Under the pieces are notes generated by a model. It worked only from the letters and a program-made list of their open reading frames with translations, had not been told where the DNA came from and did no database searches. Both the position numbers and the translations under genes were made by a program. This document shows, piece by piece, positions 48,332 to 56,723 of a stretch of 64,000 bases of DNA (its first letter is position 1; each line of letters opens with the position of its first letter). The stretch spans positions 372,001 through 436,000 of the forward strand of contig OZ219860.1 of assembly GCA_964291545.2 (NCBI GenBank), given 5' to 3'. This stretch comes from G963667675 sp964291545. GTDB lineage: Bacteria > Chloroflexota > Dehalococcoidia > Lucifugimonadales > UBA3495.

Positions 48332-48433
48332 GCTCAACGGCTGGCCCATCCGTTAGAGTAATGTTCTCGGAGGCCTAGCAGCACTACTATCCCTTGTCTG
48401 GGATCATCAATTCCAGGCGCCGAGAATCGCCTT

Positions 48434-48470
48434 GAGGCCGTCTCTGTTACAGAGGCGGCCTCACTTGTTT
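48434..48470 (+). terminator. Terminator downstream of ftsZ
   Basis: A 13-bp stem GAGGCCGTCTCTG/CAGAGGCGGCCTC (one G-U pair) with a three-base loop, followed by a modest T-rich tail (ACTTGTTT). Confidence 0.75.
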
Positions 48471-48667
48471 GTGCGGGCTTGCCCCGCGTTTTCAAGGGAG
48501 AGGCTGGGATTGAGTAACTAAACCTCGCCAGGTCCCAACCGTGTAGTGGCGAAAAATCTTCCGCCCGCCCAAACCAATCACCCCCGCCCTCTACCCGTCA
48601 TTCCCCAGCAGCCGGAAACCTCGCTCCTAACTCCCTCGATTGTCCCCTCTACCAGGCTACGTACCTA

Positions 48668-48696
48668 TTGACTTTACGCCCTACCCATTATAGAAT
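48668..48696 (+). promoter_or_regulatory. nrdR promoter
   Basis: TTGACT (48668-48673), 17 bp, TAGAAT (48691-48696). The start would be about 48703, at the first NrdR-like box. Confidence 0.65.
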
Positions 48697-48702
48697 CTCC
48701 GC

Positions 48703-48718
48703 CTACTACAGGTAGTAG
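48703..48718 (+). promoter_or_regulatory. NrdR-box-like palindrome 1 at nrdR
   Basis: CTACTACAGGTAGTAG, an inverted repeat at the predicted transcription start. It matches the known NrdR consensus weakly in the core but shares the CTAC...GTAG frame with a box at nrdJ. Confidence 0.5.
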
Positions 48719-48733
48719 TTACGGTTAAACATA

Positions 48734-48749
48734 ACACATTATATAGTAT
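48734..48749 (+). promoter_or_regulatory. NrdR-box-like palindrome 2 at nrdR
   Basis: ACACATTATATAGTAT matches 14 of 16 positions of the consensus ACACWATATATWGTGT. It begins exactly 31 bp after box 1. Confidence 0.7.
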
Positions 48750-48790
48750 TTAAAACTAATTTAGAACGAATTTAAGAAAGAGTCAGGGTC

Positions 48791-49408
48791 ATGAAGTGCC
48801 CGTTCTGCTCCTACGGCGACTCTAAGGTCACCGACTCCCGCACTGTGGAGAACGGCATTCGCCGCCGTCGCGAATGCCAGCGATGCAGCCTGCGCTTCAC
48901 CACCTACGAGCGCATCCAGACCACCGCTTTGGTGGTCTCAAAGCAGGACAACCGGCGCGAGGAATTCGACCGGGAGAAGCTCATGGCCGGAATCCGCAAG
49001 GCCTGCGCCAAGCGGCCCATTCCCTCCCGCACCATAGAAAAGATGATCGAAGACATTGAAACCGAGCTCCAGCGGTTGGGCCAGGTTGAAGTGCCCACCG
49101 CCATTCTGGGCACCTTGGTCATGGAGCGGCTCCGCAACCTGGACCGGGTGGCCTACATCAGGTACGCCAGCGTATATCGAGACTTCCAGGACATAGAGAG
49201 CTTCGAACGGGCGGTCAAGGATCTGCGGGAAGACAACTCGCAGCTTCCCCTGCCCGAAGGCGGGCCCCGAGAAGTTACCCGACGTCGCCGGCGGCGCAAC
49301 ACCGCCACAGTGGCCCGCTATCGCCCCAGGAATATAAATCCTTACGGAAACGATGGTCGTTCTACAGATTCGGACGATACCGGAGGAAGGCCTTTCAATG
49401 AGATCTAG
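48791..49408 (+). CDS. nrdR: Transcriptional repressor NrdR
   Basis: A 205-residue regulator of ribonucleotide reductase genes. The zinc ribbon uses Cys3, Cys6, Cys29 and Cys32; the ATP-cone domain (about 49-139) senses ATP/dATP. Family members are usually about 150-160 residues; here a tail of some 55 residues has a run of six arginines and is otherwise polar. Two NrdR-box-like sites stand in its own promoter and two more before nrdJ. A small gene overlaps its 3' end. Confidence 0.95.
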   Translation: MKCPFCSYGDSKVTDSRTVENGIRRRRECQRCSLRFTTYERIQTTALVVSKQDNRREEFDREKLMAGIRKACAKRPIPSRTIEKMIEDIETELQRLGQVEVPTAILGTLVMERLRNLDRVAYIRYASVYRDFQDIESFERAVKDLREDNSQLPLPEGGPREVTRRRRRRNTATVARYRPRNINPYGNDGRSTDSDDTGGRPFNEI

Positions 49409-49637
49409 CCCGCAAGTTCCATCTCTCGCCAGGTTGCTGGCCCTGAACAATCAGGTCCACGATCTGGAAAACCGATTGTTGGGTGTGGCGGTGTCAGGCG
49501 CCCCTATCCGGCCAGTGGCCGTTGGCCCCCGCCCGGGGACCAACCCCATTGCCGAGCTGCAAGAGGAAATTGACCGGGGCGCCCGGGCCAGCCTCGCTGC
49601 CTGCTGGCTGAGCATGCCCGAGGACGACGAGGGCTAA
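49398..49637 (+). CDS. Small protein coupled to nrdR
   Basis: A 79-residue protein that I do not recognise. The ATG at 49398 lies 11 bases before the end of nrdR, with GGAGGAAGG seven bases upstream, so translation is coupled. The sequence has a helical start (SLARLLALNNQVHDLENRLL), a Pro/Gly-rich middle and a second helix (IAELQEEIDRG). A coiled-coil or small adaptor is possible. It is in a strong position for a gene linked to dNTP control, but no function is known. Confidence 0.6.
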   Translation: MRSSPQVPSLARLLALNNQVHDLENRLLGVAVSGAPIRPVAVGPRPGTNPIAELQEEIDRGARASLAACWLSMPEDDEG

Positions 49638-49795
49638 AGTACCGGTAATTCGCGTGTGAGGAGGGGGACAGCGGGGATGGGAGAAAGGATTACTTGGTGG
49701 TTAGCTCTTGGATCGGGCTTGCGCCGCGGGGACTCTATTCCCTAAAATAGCTCTTCCGGTTCTGGGTGCGGCGGGGAAATCGGACGCCGCGGCCC

Positions 49796-49824
49796 TTGAC
49801 TTTTCTCAAAAACCGCCGTAAAAT
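49796..49824 (+). promoter_or_regulatory. nrdJ promoter
   Basis: TTGACT (49796-49801), 17 bp, TAAAAT (49819-49824). The same -35 and spacing as at nrdR. Confidence 0.7.
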
Positions 49825-49828
49825 CCGT

Positions 49829-49844
49829 CCCCTAAATGTTGTAG
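49829..49844 (+). promoter_or_regulatory. NrdR-box-like palindrome 1 at nrdJ
   Basis: CCCCTAAATGTTGTAG; the ten-base core CTAAATGTTG fits CWATATATWG at eight positions. It begins four bases after the -10. Confidence 0.55.
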
Positions 49845-49859
49845 TAACAGGATTTAACG

Positions 49860-49875
49860 CTACAATATTTAGTAG
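49860..49875 (+). promoter_or_regulatory. NrdR-box-like palindrome 2 at nrdJ
   Basis: CTACAATATTTAGTAG, a near-perfect inverted repeat, 11 of 16 consensus positions. It begins exactly 31 bp after box 1. Confidence 0.65.
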
Positions 49876-50027
49876 CAACCGCTCCAGAGAGTGTCCTCGA
49901 GTGGCGGCGGTCTGGGCCCCGGCCCATTAGCGACACATTAACCTCATAGTCGACCGCTCTACCTGAGCTTCTTGATTGGTTTTTCCGGGGTTTGGGGAGG
50001 GTTTGTAGGTGGAAGGGTGGAAGAAGT

Positions 50028-52451
50028 ATGACCATTACTCGCGATAGTTCCGATACGTCCGATGCAACAACAGGCCAACGCCGCCAGCGTATAACCGCGG
50101 CCCTGGAATCTGCGGACTTGGCCCCTCGAGGGGACAGTTCTGCTGAGATTACCGAGAACGCCAGGGTTGTCTTGGAACGCAGGTACCTGTCCAAGGACCG
50201 GGAGGGGAACGTCCTCGAAGACCCGGACGGCCTGTTTCGCCGCGTAGCCCGCAACCTGTCCCAGGCTGACCTTCTATACAACGGCTCCGAGGCGGCCCGG
50301 CAAGCAACCGAGGACGAGTTCTACGATGTTATGCGCCGGCTGGAGTTGCTGCCCAACTCCCCGACGCTGATGAACGCCGGGCGCGAGATCCAGCAGCTTT
50401 CCGCGTGTTTTGTCTTGCCCGTCGACGACTCCCTGGAGTCCATATTCGACGAGGTCAAGCAGACCGCCCTGATTCACAAGAGCGGCGGCGGCACCGGCTT
50501 TTCCTTCAGTAATTTGCGCCCCGAGGGCGACGTGGTCGGCTCCACCGGCGGCGTGGCCAGCGGCCCCGTCAGTTTTATCCGCGCCTTCGACACTGCCACC
50601 GACGTCGTCAAGCAGGGCGGCACCCGCCGCGGCGCCAACATGGGCATCCTGGATGTCACGCACCCGGACATTCTCAAGTTCATCCAGTCCAAGGAAGACG
50701 GCCGGCACCTGAACAACTTCAACATCTCCGTGGCCGTGACCGAAGAGTTCATGCAGAAGGCCCAAGCCGGTGAAGACTATGACCTGGTCAACCCGCGGAC
50801 CGGCAAGATCACCGGCCAATTAAACGCCAAGTACGTCTTCGACCTGATGGCCGAACTGGCCTGGAAGACCGGCGACCCCGGCCTGATATTCATGGACCGC
50901 ATCAACCGGGACAATCCCAACCCACAGTTGGGAATGATCCAGAGCACCAACCCCTGCGGGGAGCAACCGTTGCTGCCCTACGAGTCGTGCAACCTGGCCT
51001 CCATCAACCTGGCCCGCATGGTCAAGTACGATGACGACGGCATTGCCATAGACTGGGACCGCCTCGACAGCTTGGTGCGCACCACTGTGCACCTGCTGGA
51101 CAACGTTATTGACATGAACCGGTATCCCATACGCGAAATCGAGGATATGAGCAAGAAGACCCGTCGTATCGGACTGGGGGTCATGGGCTTTGCCGACCTG
51201 CTCATCCGGCTGGGAATACGCTACGATTCAGACGAGGCCCTGCAACTTGCCGATGAGGTTATGGGGCGCATCCACCGGGAGACCCACCGGGCCTCATCCG
51301 ACTTGGCCCGGGAACGGGGACCCTTCCCCGCCTGGGAAGGCAGCGTCTACCGCCGCGAGGGCGCGGAGGGAGAAGGCCGCCCAATGCGCAACTCCGCTCC
51401 AACCACCATCGCTCCCACCGGCACCATCAGCATCATCGCCGGCGCGTCCAGCGGCATCGAACCTCTCTTCGCCCTCAGCTACGTCCGCAACGTGATGGAC
51501 AACACCCGGCTGGTGGAAGCCAACCCCTATTTTGAGGCCGTGGCCAAGGAGGAGGGCTTCTACTCCCAGGATCTGATGGAACAACTGGCCGCGCAGGGCA
51601 GCCTGGAAGCCTTGGATGTCCCCCAATGGGTCAAAGAGGTGTTCCGCACCTCCCATGACATCAATCCCGAGTGGCACGTCAAGATGCAGGGCGCCGTGCA
51701 GCGGCACACAGATAATTCCGTATCTAAGACCATCAACTTCCCCCACGACGCCACCGTTGACGACGTGGCCCAGGCCTACATGCTGGCTTATGAGTTGGAC
51801 TGCAAGGGCATAACCGTCTACCGGGACGGCAGCAAGGCCGGACAGGTGTTGAGCACCGGCGAGGGCGGCGACGCCCGGGAAGTCGCTCCCAGCGACGCGC
51901 CCGGTGAATCCGCCACGGCTGAAACCTACTTGACCCCCAGGGACCGCCCCCGCACCACTTATGGCGTCACCGAACGGGTGCGCACCGGCCACGGCAACAT
52001 GTACGTCACCATCAATTTCGAAGGAGACAGCCAACCCTTCGAGTTGTTCGGCACCTTGGGCAAGTCCGGAGGTTGCGACTCCGCCCAGTTGGAGGCGATA
52101 TCTCGGCTGGTGTCCCTCGCCCTCCGCTCCGGCGTAGATCCCCGGCATATCATCCAGCAACTCAGGGGAATCACCTGCTGCCCCGCTTGGGACTCTGGCA
52201 CCTTGGTCAGGTCCAGCCCCGACGCCGTGGCCCTGGCTTTGGAGCGGCACCTGGCGGCTGAACATGGGGAACTGGCCCAGCCTGCCCAGCAGGCCTTCCA
52301 AATGGAACTGCCCGGCCGCACCGCCCTGAACGGAAATGGCAACGGCAACGGCCATGGCTCGGCCAAGAAGTGCCCAGACTGCAATGGGAGCATCGTCTAC
52401 CAGGAAGGCTGTTTAATGTGCGTGGCCTGCGGCTGGAACAAGTGCGAATGA
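50028..52451 (+). CDS. nrdJ: Adenosylcobalamin-dependent ribonucleotide reductase
   Basis: An 807-residue class II ribonucleotide reductase that makes deoxyribonucleotides with B12 as radical source. LMNAGREIQQLSACFVLPV carries the first active-site Cys; NPCGEQPLLPYESCNLASIN supplies the thiyl Cys and catalytic Glu; APTGTISIIAGASSGIEP is the phosphate loop. A TSCPD domain follows, and the C-terminus has a CPDC...CVAC zinc-ribbon-like element ending in a CE. I chose the ATG at 50028, with GGAAGAAG before it, over an upstream GTG. Regulation by NrdR is strongly suggested by the paired boxes. Confidence 0.96.
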   Translation: MTITRDSSDTSDATTGQRRQRITAALESADLAPRGDSSAEITENARVVLERRYLSKDREGNVLEDPDGLFRRVARNLSQADLLYNGSEAARQATEDEFYDVMRRLELLPNSPTLMNAGREIQQLSACFVLPVDDSLESIFDEVKQTALIHKSGGGTGFSFSNLRPEGDVVGSTGGVASGPVSFIRAFDTATDVVKQGGTRRGANMGILDVTHPDILKFIQSKEDGRHLNNFNISVAVTEEFMQKAQAGEDYDLVNPRTGKITGQLNAKYVFDLMAELAWKTGDPGLIFMDRINRDNPNPQLGMIQSTNPCGEQPLLPYESCNLASINLARMVKYDDDGIAIDWDRLDSLVRTTVHLLDNVIDMNRYPIREIEDMSKKTRRIGLGVMGFADLLIRLGIRYDSDEALQLADEVMGRIHRETHRASSDLARERGPFPAWEGSVYRREGAEGEGRPMRNSAPTTIAPTGTISIIAGASSGIEPLFALSYVRNVMDNTRLVEANPYFEAVAKEEGFYSQDLMEQLAAQGSLEALDVPQWVKEVFRTSHDINPEWHVKMQGAVQRHTDNSVSKTINFPHDATVDDVAQAYMLAYELDCKGITVYRDGSKAGQVLSTGEGGDAREVAPSDAPGESATAETYLTPRDRPRTTYGVTERVRTGHGNMYVTINFEGDSQPFELFGTLGKSGGCDSAQLEAISRLVSLALRSGVDPRHIIQQLRGITCCPAWDSGTLVRSSPDAVALALERHLAAEHGELAQPAQQAFQMELPGRTALNGNGNGNGHGSAKKCPDCNGSIVYQEGCLMCVACGWNKCE

Positions 52452-52500
52452 GGCGTGTGGTGTGATCGACGCGTTCAGCCGCTAGCCGGTCCCTCCTTCG

Positions 52501-52534
52501 GTAGCCCCCGGTGCAAGCCGGGGGCTACTCTTTC
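52501..52534 (+). terminator. Terminator of nrdJ
   Basis: A perfect 11-bp stem GTAGCCCCCGG/CCGGGGGCTAC with a six-base loop, then TCTTT. Confidence 0.85.
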
Positions 52535-52618
52535 CAGCGCAATCACCCCTCATGGTCGTGCTACAATCCAAGAACCGCCATCCCGCGCCGCGCTACGGCT
52601 GCCACGGAGCATTGACCA

Positions 52619-53635
52619 ATGTCCAACGATCAACGACCAGCCGTCGCCGTCACCATGGGTGACCCCTGCGGCATCGGCCCTGAGGTTGTGGCCAAGGCCG
52701 TTTCTGAACCCTGGGTGTACGCCGCCTGCCGCCCGCTGGTCGTAGGCAACACTTTCGCCATGGAGCGGGCCATTTCCCTGACCGGCGTCCCATTGAAAAT
52801 CAACTTGATGGAGGACCCGGAAGCGGCCGGCCGTGATCCCGCCGTATTGGACCTATTCGATCCCGGCAACCTGGATCCCGAACACATCACCCCCGGAGAA
52901 ATCAGTCCTCCCTGCGGCCGGGCCTCTATGGAGTGGGTTACGAACGCCGGCCAAATGGCCTTGGACGGCAAGGTTGCGGCCTTGGCCACGGCCCCGCTGA
53001 ACAAAGAGGCGGCCTCTCTGGCCGGGTATCAGGCCATCGGCCACATGGAGCTATTACAGCAACTCAGCGGCGCCGATACGGTGGCCACCATGCTCATGGC
53101 CAGGAACCTGCGGGTCGTCCACCTCACCACCCACCGCTCCCTCAGGCTGGCCTGCGACTACGTCAAGAAGGACCGGATTTTGCGCTTTCTCCAACTTACC
53201 CGCGACAACTTCGTCCAGTGGGGCATCCCCCATCCCCGCATCGGCGTGGCGGCTTTGAATCCCCACGGCAGCGACGGCGGCCTGTTAGGCGCTGAGGAGG
53301 CGGAGGAAATCGCTCCCGCAGTTGAGGCAGCCCGGGATCAGGGAATCGACGCCATCGGCCCCGTGCCCGCCGACGCAATTTTCCACCAGGCCACCGAGGG
53401 CCTCTACGACGTGGTCCTGGCCATGTTCCACGACCAAGGCCACATACCGGTCAAAGTCTACGGCTTCGAAGAAAGTGTCACCGCCAATTTGGGCCTCCCC
53501 TTTGTCAGGACTTCTGTAGACCACGGCACCGCATTCGACATCGCCGGCCAGGGCATCGCCGACCCCACCAGCATGCTCGAGGCCATCCGCCTCGCCGCAT
53601 CCCTGGCCGGCGGCGACGGCCTCCCCGCCGCCTGA
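52619..53635 (+). CDS. pdxA: PdxA-family 4-phospho-hydroxyacid dehydrogenase
   Basis: A 338-residue metal-dependent NAD(P) dehydrogenase. In classic form it oxidises 4-phosphohydroxy-L-threonine for vitamin B6; the PdxA2 branch acts on four-carbon acid sugar phosphates. AVTMGDPCGIGPEVVAKA, TAPLNKEA, THRSLRLAC, ALNPHGSDGGLLG and VLAMFHDQGHIPVK are present, with the metal-binding histidines. No other B6 genes are close, so either branch is possible. It starts with ATG after a TACAAT hexamer (52562-52567). Confidence 0.88.
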   Translation: MSNDQRPAVAVTMGDPCGIGPEVVAKAVSEPWVYAACRPLVVGNTFAMERAISLTGVPLKINLMEDPEAAGRDPAVLDLFDPGNLDPEHITPGEISPPCGRASMEWVTNAGQMALDGKVAALATAPLNKEAASLAGYQAIGHMELLQQLSGADTVATMLMARNLRVVHLTTHRSLRLACDYVKKDRILRFLQLTRDNFVQWGIPHPRIGVAALNPHGSDGGLLGAEEAEEIAPAVEAARDQGIDAIGPVPADAIFHQATEGLYDVVLAMFHDQGHIPVKVYGFEESVTANLGLPFVRTSVDHGTAFDIAGQGIADPTSMLEAIRLAASLAGGDGLPAA

Positions 53636-53662
53636 GGTTTTTCTCAACCGGTCATCGCCAAC

Positions 53663-53840
53663 CCCCAACCCCGCTCCCAGCCCCCACTCGTCATTCCCGC
53701 GGCGGCGGGAATCTAGAGCCCTTAGCCCCTCCCTTCTCTCTGAGCCCGCCCACGTGGCGCTACTGGGAAGCAAAATTCCTAGCCTGGGACTAGGCCGTCC
53801 GCTCGCCCTGAGCCTGTCCTGAGGTTCTCGAAGGGGGAAA
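53663..53840 (+). repeat. Direct repeat unit 1
   Basis: The first of two copies of an approximately 178-bp unit with only scattered differences. It contains an ATTCCCGC/GCGGGAAT palindrome at 53693-53712 and the CCTGAGGTTCTCGAAG motif at its end. Confidence 0.85.
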
Positions 53841-53862
53841 TCGAATGGCGAACAACCCTGCG

Positions 53863-54041
53863 CCCCAACCCCGCTCCCAGCCCCCCACTCGTCATTCCCG
53901 CGGCGGCGGGAATCTAGAGCCCTTAGCCCCTCCCTTCTCTCCGAGCCCGCCCACGTAGCGCTACTGGGAAGCAAAATCCCTAGCCTGGGACTAGGCTGTC
54001 CGTTCGTCCTAAGTCTGTCCTGAGGTTCTCGAAGTGGGAAT
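53863..54041 (+). repeat. Direct repeat unit 2
   Basis: The second copy, starting 200 bp after the first, with a 22-bp spacer. The palindrome is at 53894-53913, and CTGTCC (53996) pairs with GGACAG (54042) around the GAGGTTCTCGAAG motif. Confidence 0.85.
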
Positions 54042-54113
54042 GGACAGCCGCCGTTGTGCTGAAGCCCCCGCCGCGCGGCCTCACCGTGTCATGGCACACG
54101 AACGGAACAACAC

Positions 54114-54143
54114 CCTATGGGCCTCAATTTCCCTCCCCATAGG
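54114..54143 (+). repeat. Inverted repeat upstream of proC
   Basis: CCTATGGG/CCCATAGG with a 14-base loop, 70 bp before the proC start. A TATAAT hexamer follows at 54158-54163 with no good -35. It may be an operator or a hairpin. Confidence 0.4.
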
Positions 54144-54211
54144 TAGCCCCTGTAAGTTATAATGAACACCGCTATGAACTCCCATCTGATAGATACAACC
54201 GGCGGCCCCTC

Positions 54212-55015
54212 ATGAACCTTGCATTCATAGGCGGAGGCGTCATGGCCGAAGCCATCCTCAAAGGTGTGCTGGCCGCCGGTCTGGCCCGCAGCAACGACGT
54301 CCGCGTCGGCGAGCCCGTCGCTGCCCGCCGCCACTACCTCACCGAGGGCTACCGCATAACCGCTGTCGATGACAACCGCAGCGCCGCCGGAGACGCCCAA
54401 CTGGTCATCCTGGCGGTCAAGCCCCAGGACCTGGCTCAAGTGTTCGGCCAGCTCAACGGCGCCTTGACCCAGGAGCAAGCCGTCCTTTCCATCGTGGCTG
54501 GTGCAAAGGTGTCCACCCTGTGCGGGGGCCTCGGATTTGACGCCGTCATTCGCGCCATGCCCAATACCCCCGCCCAAGTGGGTCAGGGCATGACCGTTTG
54601 GACCTGTGGCCCCGCTGTCCCCGCGCCCCTGCGCGACCTGGCCCAGGAGGTCCTCGAGACCGTGGGCCGCCAAATCTACGTGGACGACGAAAAATATCTG
54701 GATATGGCCACTGCTCTCAACGGCAGCGGCCCCGCTTATCTATTCCTGGTGGCCGAGGCCCTCATCGACGCCGGGGTGTACGTGGGCCTCCCCAGGCCCA
54801 TGGCCCAGACCATAGCCTTGCAGACCGTTTACGGCAGCGCCAAGCTGTTGCTGGAAACCGGCCAGCACCCTTCACTGCTTAAAGACATGGTGGTATCGCC
54901 GGGAGGCACCACCGCCGAAGCCCTGCAGGTGTTGGAGCGGGCCGGAGTTCCCGCGGCCTTTGTGGAGGCCGTCGACGCGGCCTACCGGAAGTCCCTGTCG
55001 TTGGGATCTCAGTAA
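54212..55015 (+). CDS. proC: Pyrroline-5-carboxylate reductase
   Basis: A 267-residue enzyme for the last step of proline synthesis. FIGGGVMAEAILKGV is the dinucleotide-binding loop, ILAVKPQD and AMPNTPAQVGQGMT are family motifs, and ALNGSGPAYLFLVAEALIDAGV and MVVSPGGTTAEAL close the helical dimerisation domain. The length is normal. The following yggT starts within its stop codon (TAATG). Confidence 0.96.
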   Translation: MNLAFIGGGVMAEAILKGVLAAGLARSNDVRVGEPVAARRHYLTEGYRITAVDDNRSAAGDAQLVILAVKPQDLAQVFGQLNGALTQEQAVLSIVAGAKVSTLCGGLGFDAVIRAMPNTPAQVGQGMTVWTCGPAVPAPLRDLAQEVLETVGRQIYVDDEKYLDMATALNGSGPAYLFLVAEALIDAGVYVGLPRPMAQTIALQTVYGSAKLLLETGQHPSLLKDMVVSPGGTTAEALQVLERAGVPAAFVEAVDAAYRKSLSLGSQ

Positions 55016-55287
55016 TGTCGGCCATAGTTGGCATTATTGACCTCATCATCATCCTGTTCACCATTGCTATCTTCACCAGGGTGATCCTGTCCTTTGTGAT
55101 TCCCATGGCCGGCGCTCGCCCCCATCCATTGTTGCTGAGCATCAACCAAGTGGTCAGCCAGATTACCGAGCCCATGCTTGCTCCCCTCCGGCGAGTCTTG
55201 CCCACCCTTGGAATGTTCGACTTCAGTCCCATGGTGGCACTCATCATTTTGTGGCTGATTCGGGCGGCGATAGCCGGCAGCCTATAG
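55015..55287 (+). CDS. yggT: YggT family membrane protein
   Basis: A 90-residue protein with two hydrophobic helices and the family pattern between them (SFVIPMAGARPHPLLLSINQ, TEPMLAPLRRVLP, DFSPMVALIILWLI). YggT proteins are often next to proC, as here, and have been linked to osmotic or division functions; the role is not settled. Its start overlaps the proC stop by one base. Confidence 0.88.
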   Translation: MSAIVGIIDLIIILFTIAIFTRVILSFVIPMAGARPHPLLLSINQVVSQITEPMLAPLRRVLPTLGMFDFSPMVALIILWLIRAAIAGSL

Positions 55288-55360
55288 CCCGTCCGCCTTG
55301 ACCCGGTATCCGCCCGGCTATACAATCGATTCTCAAATCCCCCTCCGGCGAAGAGCAGCC

Positions 55361-55705
55361 ATGCACCAGCAAGAAATGCTCAAGGGCAATACCGAGAGCG
55401 TGCTCCTGGCCCTCCTTGAGACGGAGCCGATGTACGGCTACCAGATCGTTAAAGAGGTTCAACAGCGGAGCAGCGGCTACTTCGAGTTTAAAGAGGGCAC
55501 TCTCTATCCCGCCCTGCACCGCCTGGAACGGGCCGGCCTGATCGAAGGCCGGTGGCAGGACAACTCCAACGGCATCCGCCGCCGCTACTACCAGATTACA
55601 GACCGGGGCCGCCAGGCGCTGTTGGACCGCCTAAAGGAGTGGAAGCGCTTCAGCCAGGCCATGGATTCCATCATGCTGCCCAACGGCTCGTTGACTCAAG
55701 GGTAG
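55361..55705 (+). CDS. PadR family transcriptional regulator
   Basis: A 114-residue winged-helix repressor of the PadR class. LLALLETEPMYGYQIVKEVQ, then FKEGTLYPALHRLERAGLIEG, the DNA-binding core, and YYQITDRGRQAL. I chose the ATG at 55361; 21 further codons are open upstream. The membrane protein with an N-terminal HAAS domain begins seven bases after its stop. Such pairs are common, the regulator probably controlling its own operon. Confidence 0.9.
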   Translation: MHQQEMLKGNTESVLLALLETEPMYGYQIVKEVQQRSSGYFEFKEGTLYPALHRLERAGLIEGRWQDNSNGIRRRYYQITDRGRQALLDRLKEWKRFSQAMDSIMLPNGSLTQG

Positions 55706-55712
55706 TCCACCC

Positions 55713-56723
55713 ATGGCCGCGGAATTCACCGACTATCTCCATTCCCTGGCCCGCCGTCTTCGCCTGGAGCCCAACGAAGAGCGGGAAATAATCCTCGAGT
55801 TGGAAGCTCATCTGGAAGACAAGGCCGCCGACCTCGAGGCCAGCGGTCTTGATCGGGAGGCCGCCCTCCGCACTGCCGTTGAAGAAATGGGCGCCCCAGA
55901 GACCGTGGCCAACGGCATGTACAAAGTCCACAGCCCTGGCATGTGGCGCGATGTTCTGCTGGCGGTCGTACCCCACTTCCTTCTGGCCTCGCTTTTCGCC
56001 CTTCACCTTTGGAGCCACTTTTTCCTGGTAGCTTTGCTGCTCATCGGCATCGCCCTGGTCACCTGGCGCAACTGGCGGGCCGGCAACCCCAGCAAGTGGT
56101 CCTACTCCTGGATGGGATACACCCTGGCCGCCCCCGCCTTGTCCTGGCTGCTCTCGTTGATAGCCCTCGCCTATGGCGGTTGGACCTTGGTCACCACCGG
56201 CAGCCTCCCTTTCAACGTCGTCTTGTTCGTGCTGCTCCTTGGCTACGTGCCCTTCTCCATGTGGATTATCTTCGGAGTGGCCCGCAAGGTTATGCAGCGC
56301 GACTGGCTCCTGGCCTCCCTCACCGCCCTTCCCTTCCCATTTCTGACTTCCTGGGTCCTGTTCCTGAACTGGCAGGGCGGCCTCTGGAGAAGGCCCGCCG
56401 AGGGGATACAAGGCACCGACACTGCTCAGGCATTTATCTTTCTGGCCTTGGCCGTAACTACCGCAGTATTCTTGAGAGTTGGCCACCGTGCCCTCAAGAT
56501 TGGCCTCCTCACTCTCATTACCGCGGTTTTGGTCGCAATCTCCGCCGCTGCCCTTCCCGTGTCATTGAACTTCCTGGCCATACTGCTGATGATTGTCGCC
56601 TCCGTCGTATTCCTCCTCAGTCCGGCAGTGCTGGAGTCGCGCCTGAAACACCGTCACCCCAAGGGTGACCCGGACTCCTCCGGCGGTCAGGTAGTGACCC
56701 ATTGGTTCAGCGACACGACGTAG
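55713..56723 (+). CDS. HAAS-domain membrane protein
   Basis: A 336-residue protein. The first 70 residues form a HAAS (DUF1700-like) helical domain (LRLEPNEEREIILELEAHLEDKA, split, and EEMGAPETVANGM); the rest has about eight membrane helices in four pairs, with no transporter or enzyme motif. HAAS domains go with PadR regulators as possible signal-transfer partners. Its 3' end overlaps the TTG start of degV by 22 bases. Confidence 0.78.
   Translation: MAAEFTDYLHSLARRLRLEPNEEREIILELEAHLEDKAADLEASGLDREAALRTAVEEMGAPETVANGMYKVHSPGMWRDVLLAVVPHFLLASLFALHLWSHFFLVALLLIGIALVTWRNWRAGNPSKWSYSWMGYTLAAPALSWLLSLIALAYGGWTLVTTGSLPFNVVLFVLLLGYVPFSMWIIFGVARKVMQRDWLLASLTALPFPFLTSWVLFLNWQGGLWRRPAEGIQGTDTAQAFIFLALAVTTAVFLRVGHRALKIGLLTLITAVLVAISAAALPVSLNFLAILLMIVASVVFLLSPAVLESRLKHRHPKGDPDSSGGQVVTHWFSDTT

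Larger units (their letters stand above)
48332..48790 (+). other. 459-bp ftsZ-nrdR intergenic region
   Basis: It contains the ftsZ terminator (48434-48470), the nrdR promoter (48668-48696) and two NrdR-box-like palindromes (48703-48749). The part between 48480 and 48660 shows nothing recognisable. Confidence 0.5.
49638..50027 (+). other. 390-bp regulatory region before nrdJ
   Basis: It contains the nrdJ promoter (49796-49824) and two NrdR-box-like sites (49829-49875), leaving about 150 bases of untranslated leader. The leader could hold a riboswitch, but I see no convincing cobalamin-riboswitch box. Confidence 0.5.

Noticed and set aside
49876..50027. Cobalamin riboswitch before nrdJ
   Set aside because: No recognisable B12-box was found in the roughly 150-base leader; NrdR boxes explain the control better.
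53285..53974. 229-codon minus-strand frame over the pdxA end and the repeats
   Set aside because: Its internal peptide repeat only mirrors the duplicated DNA unit, and the rest is antisense to pdxA.
53663..54041. CRISPR array
   Set aside because: Only two long, GC-rich copies with palindromes; no short repeats with regular unique spacers and no cas genes.
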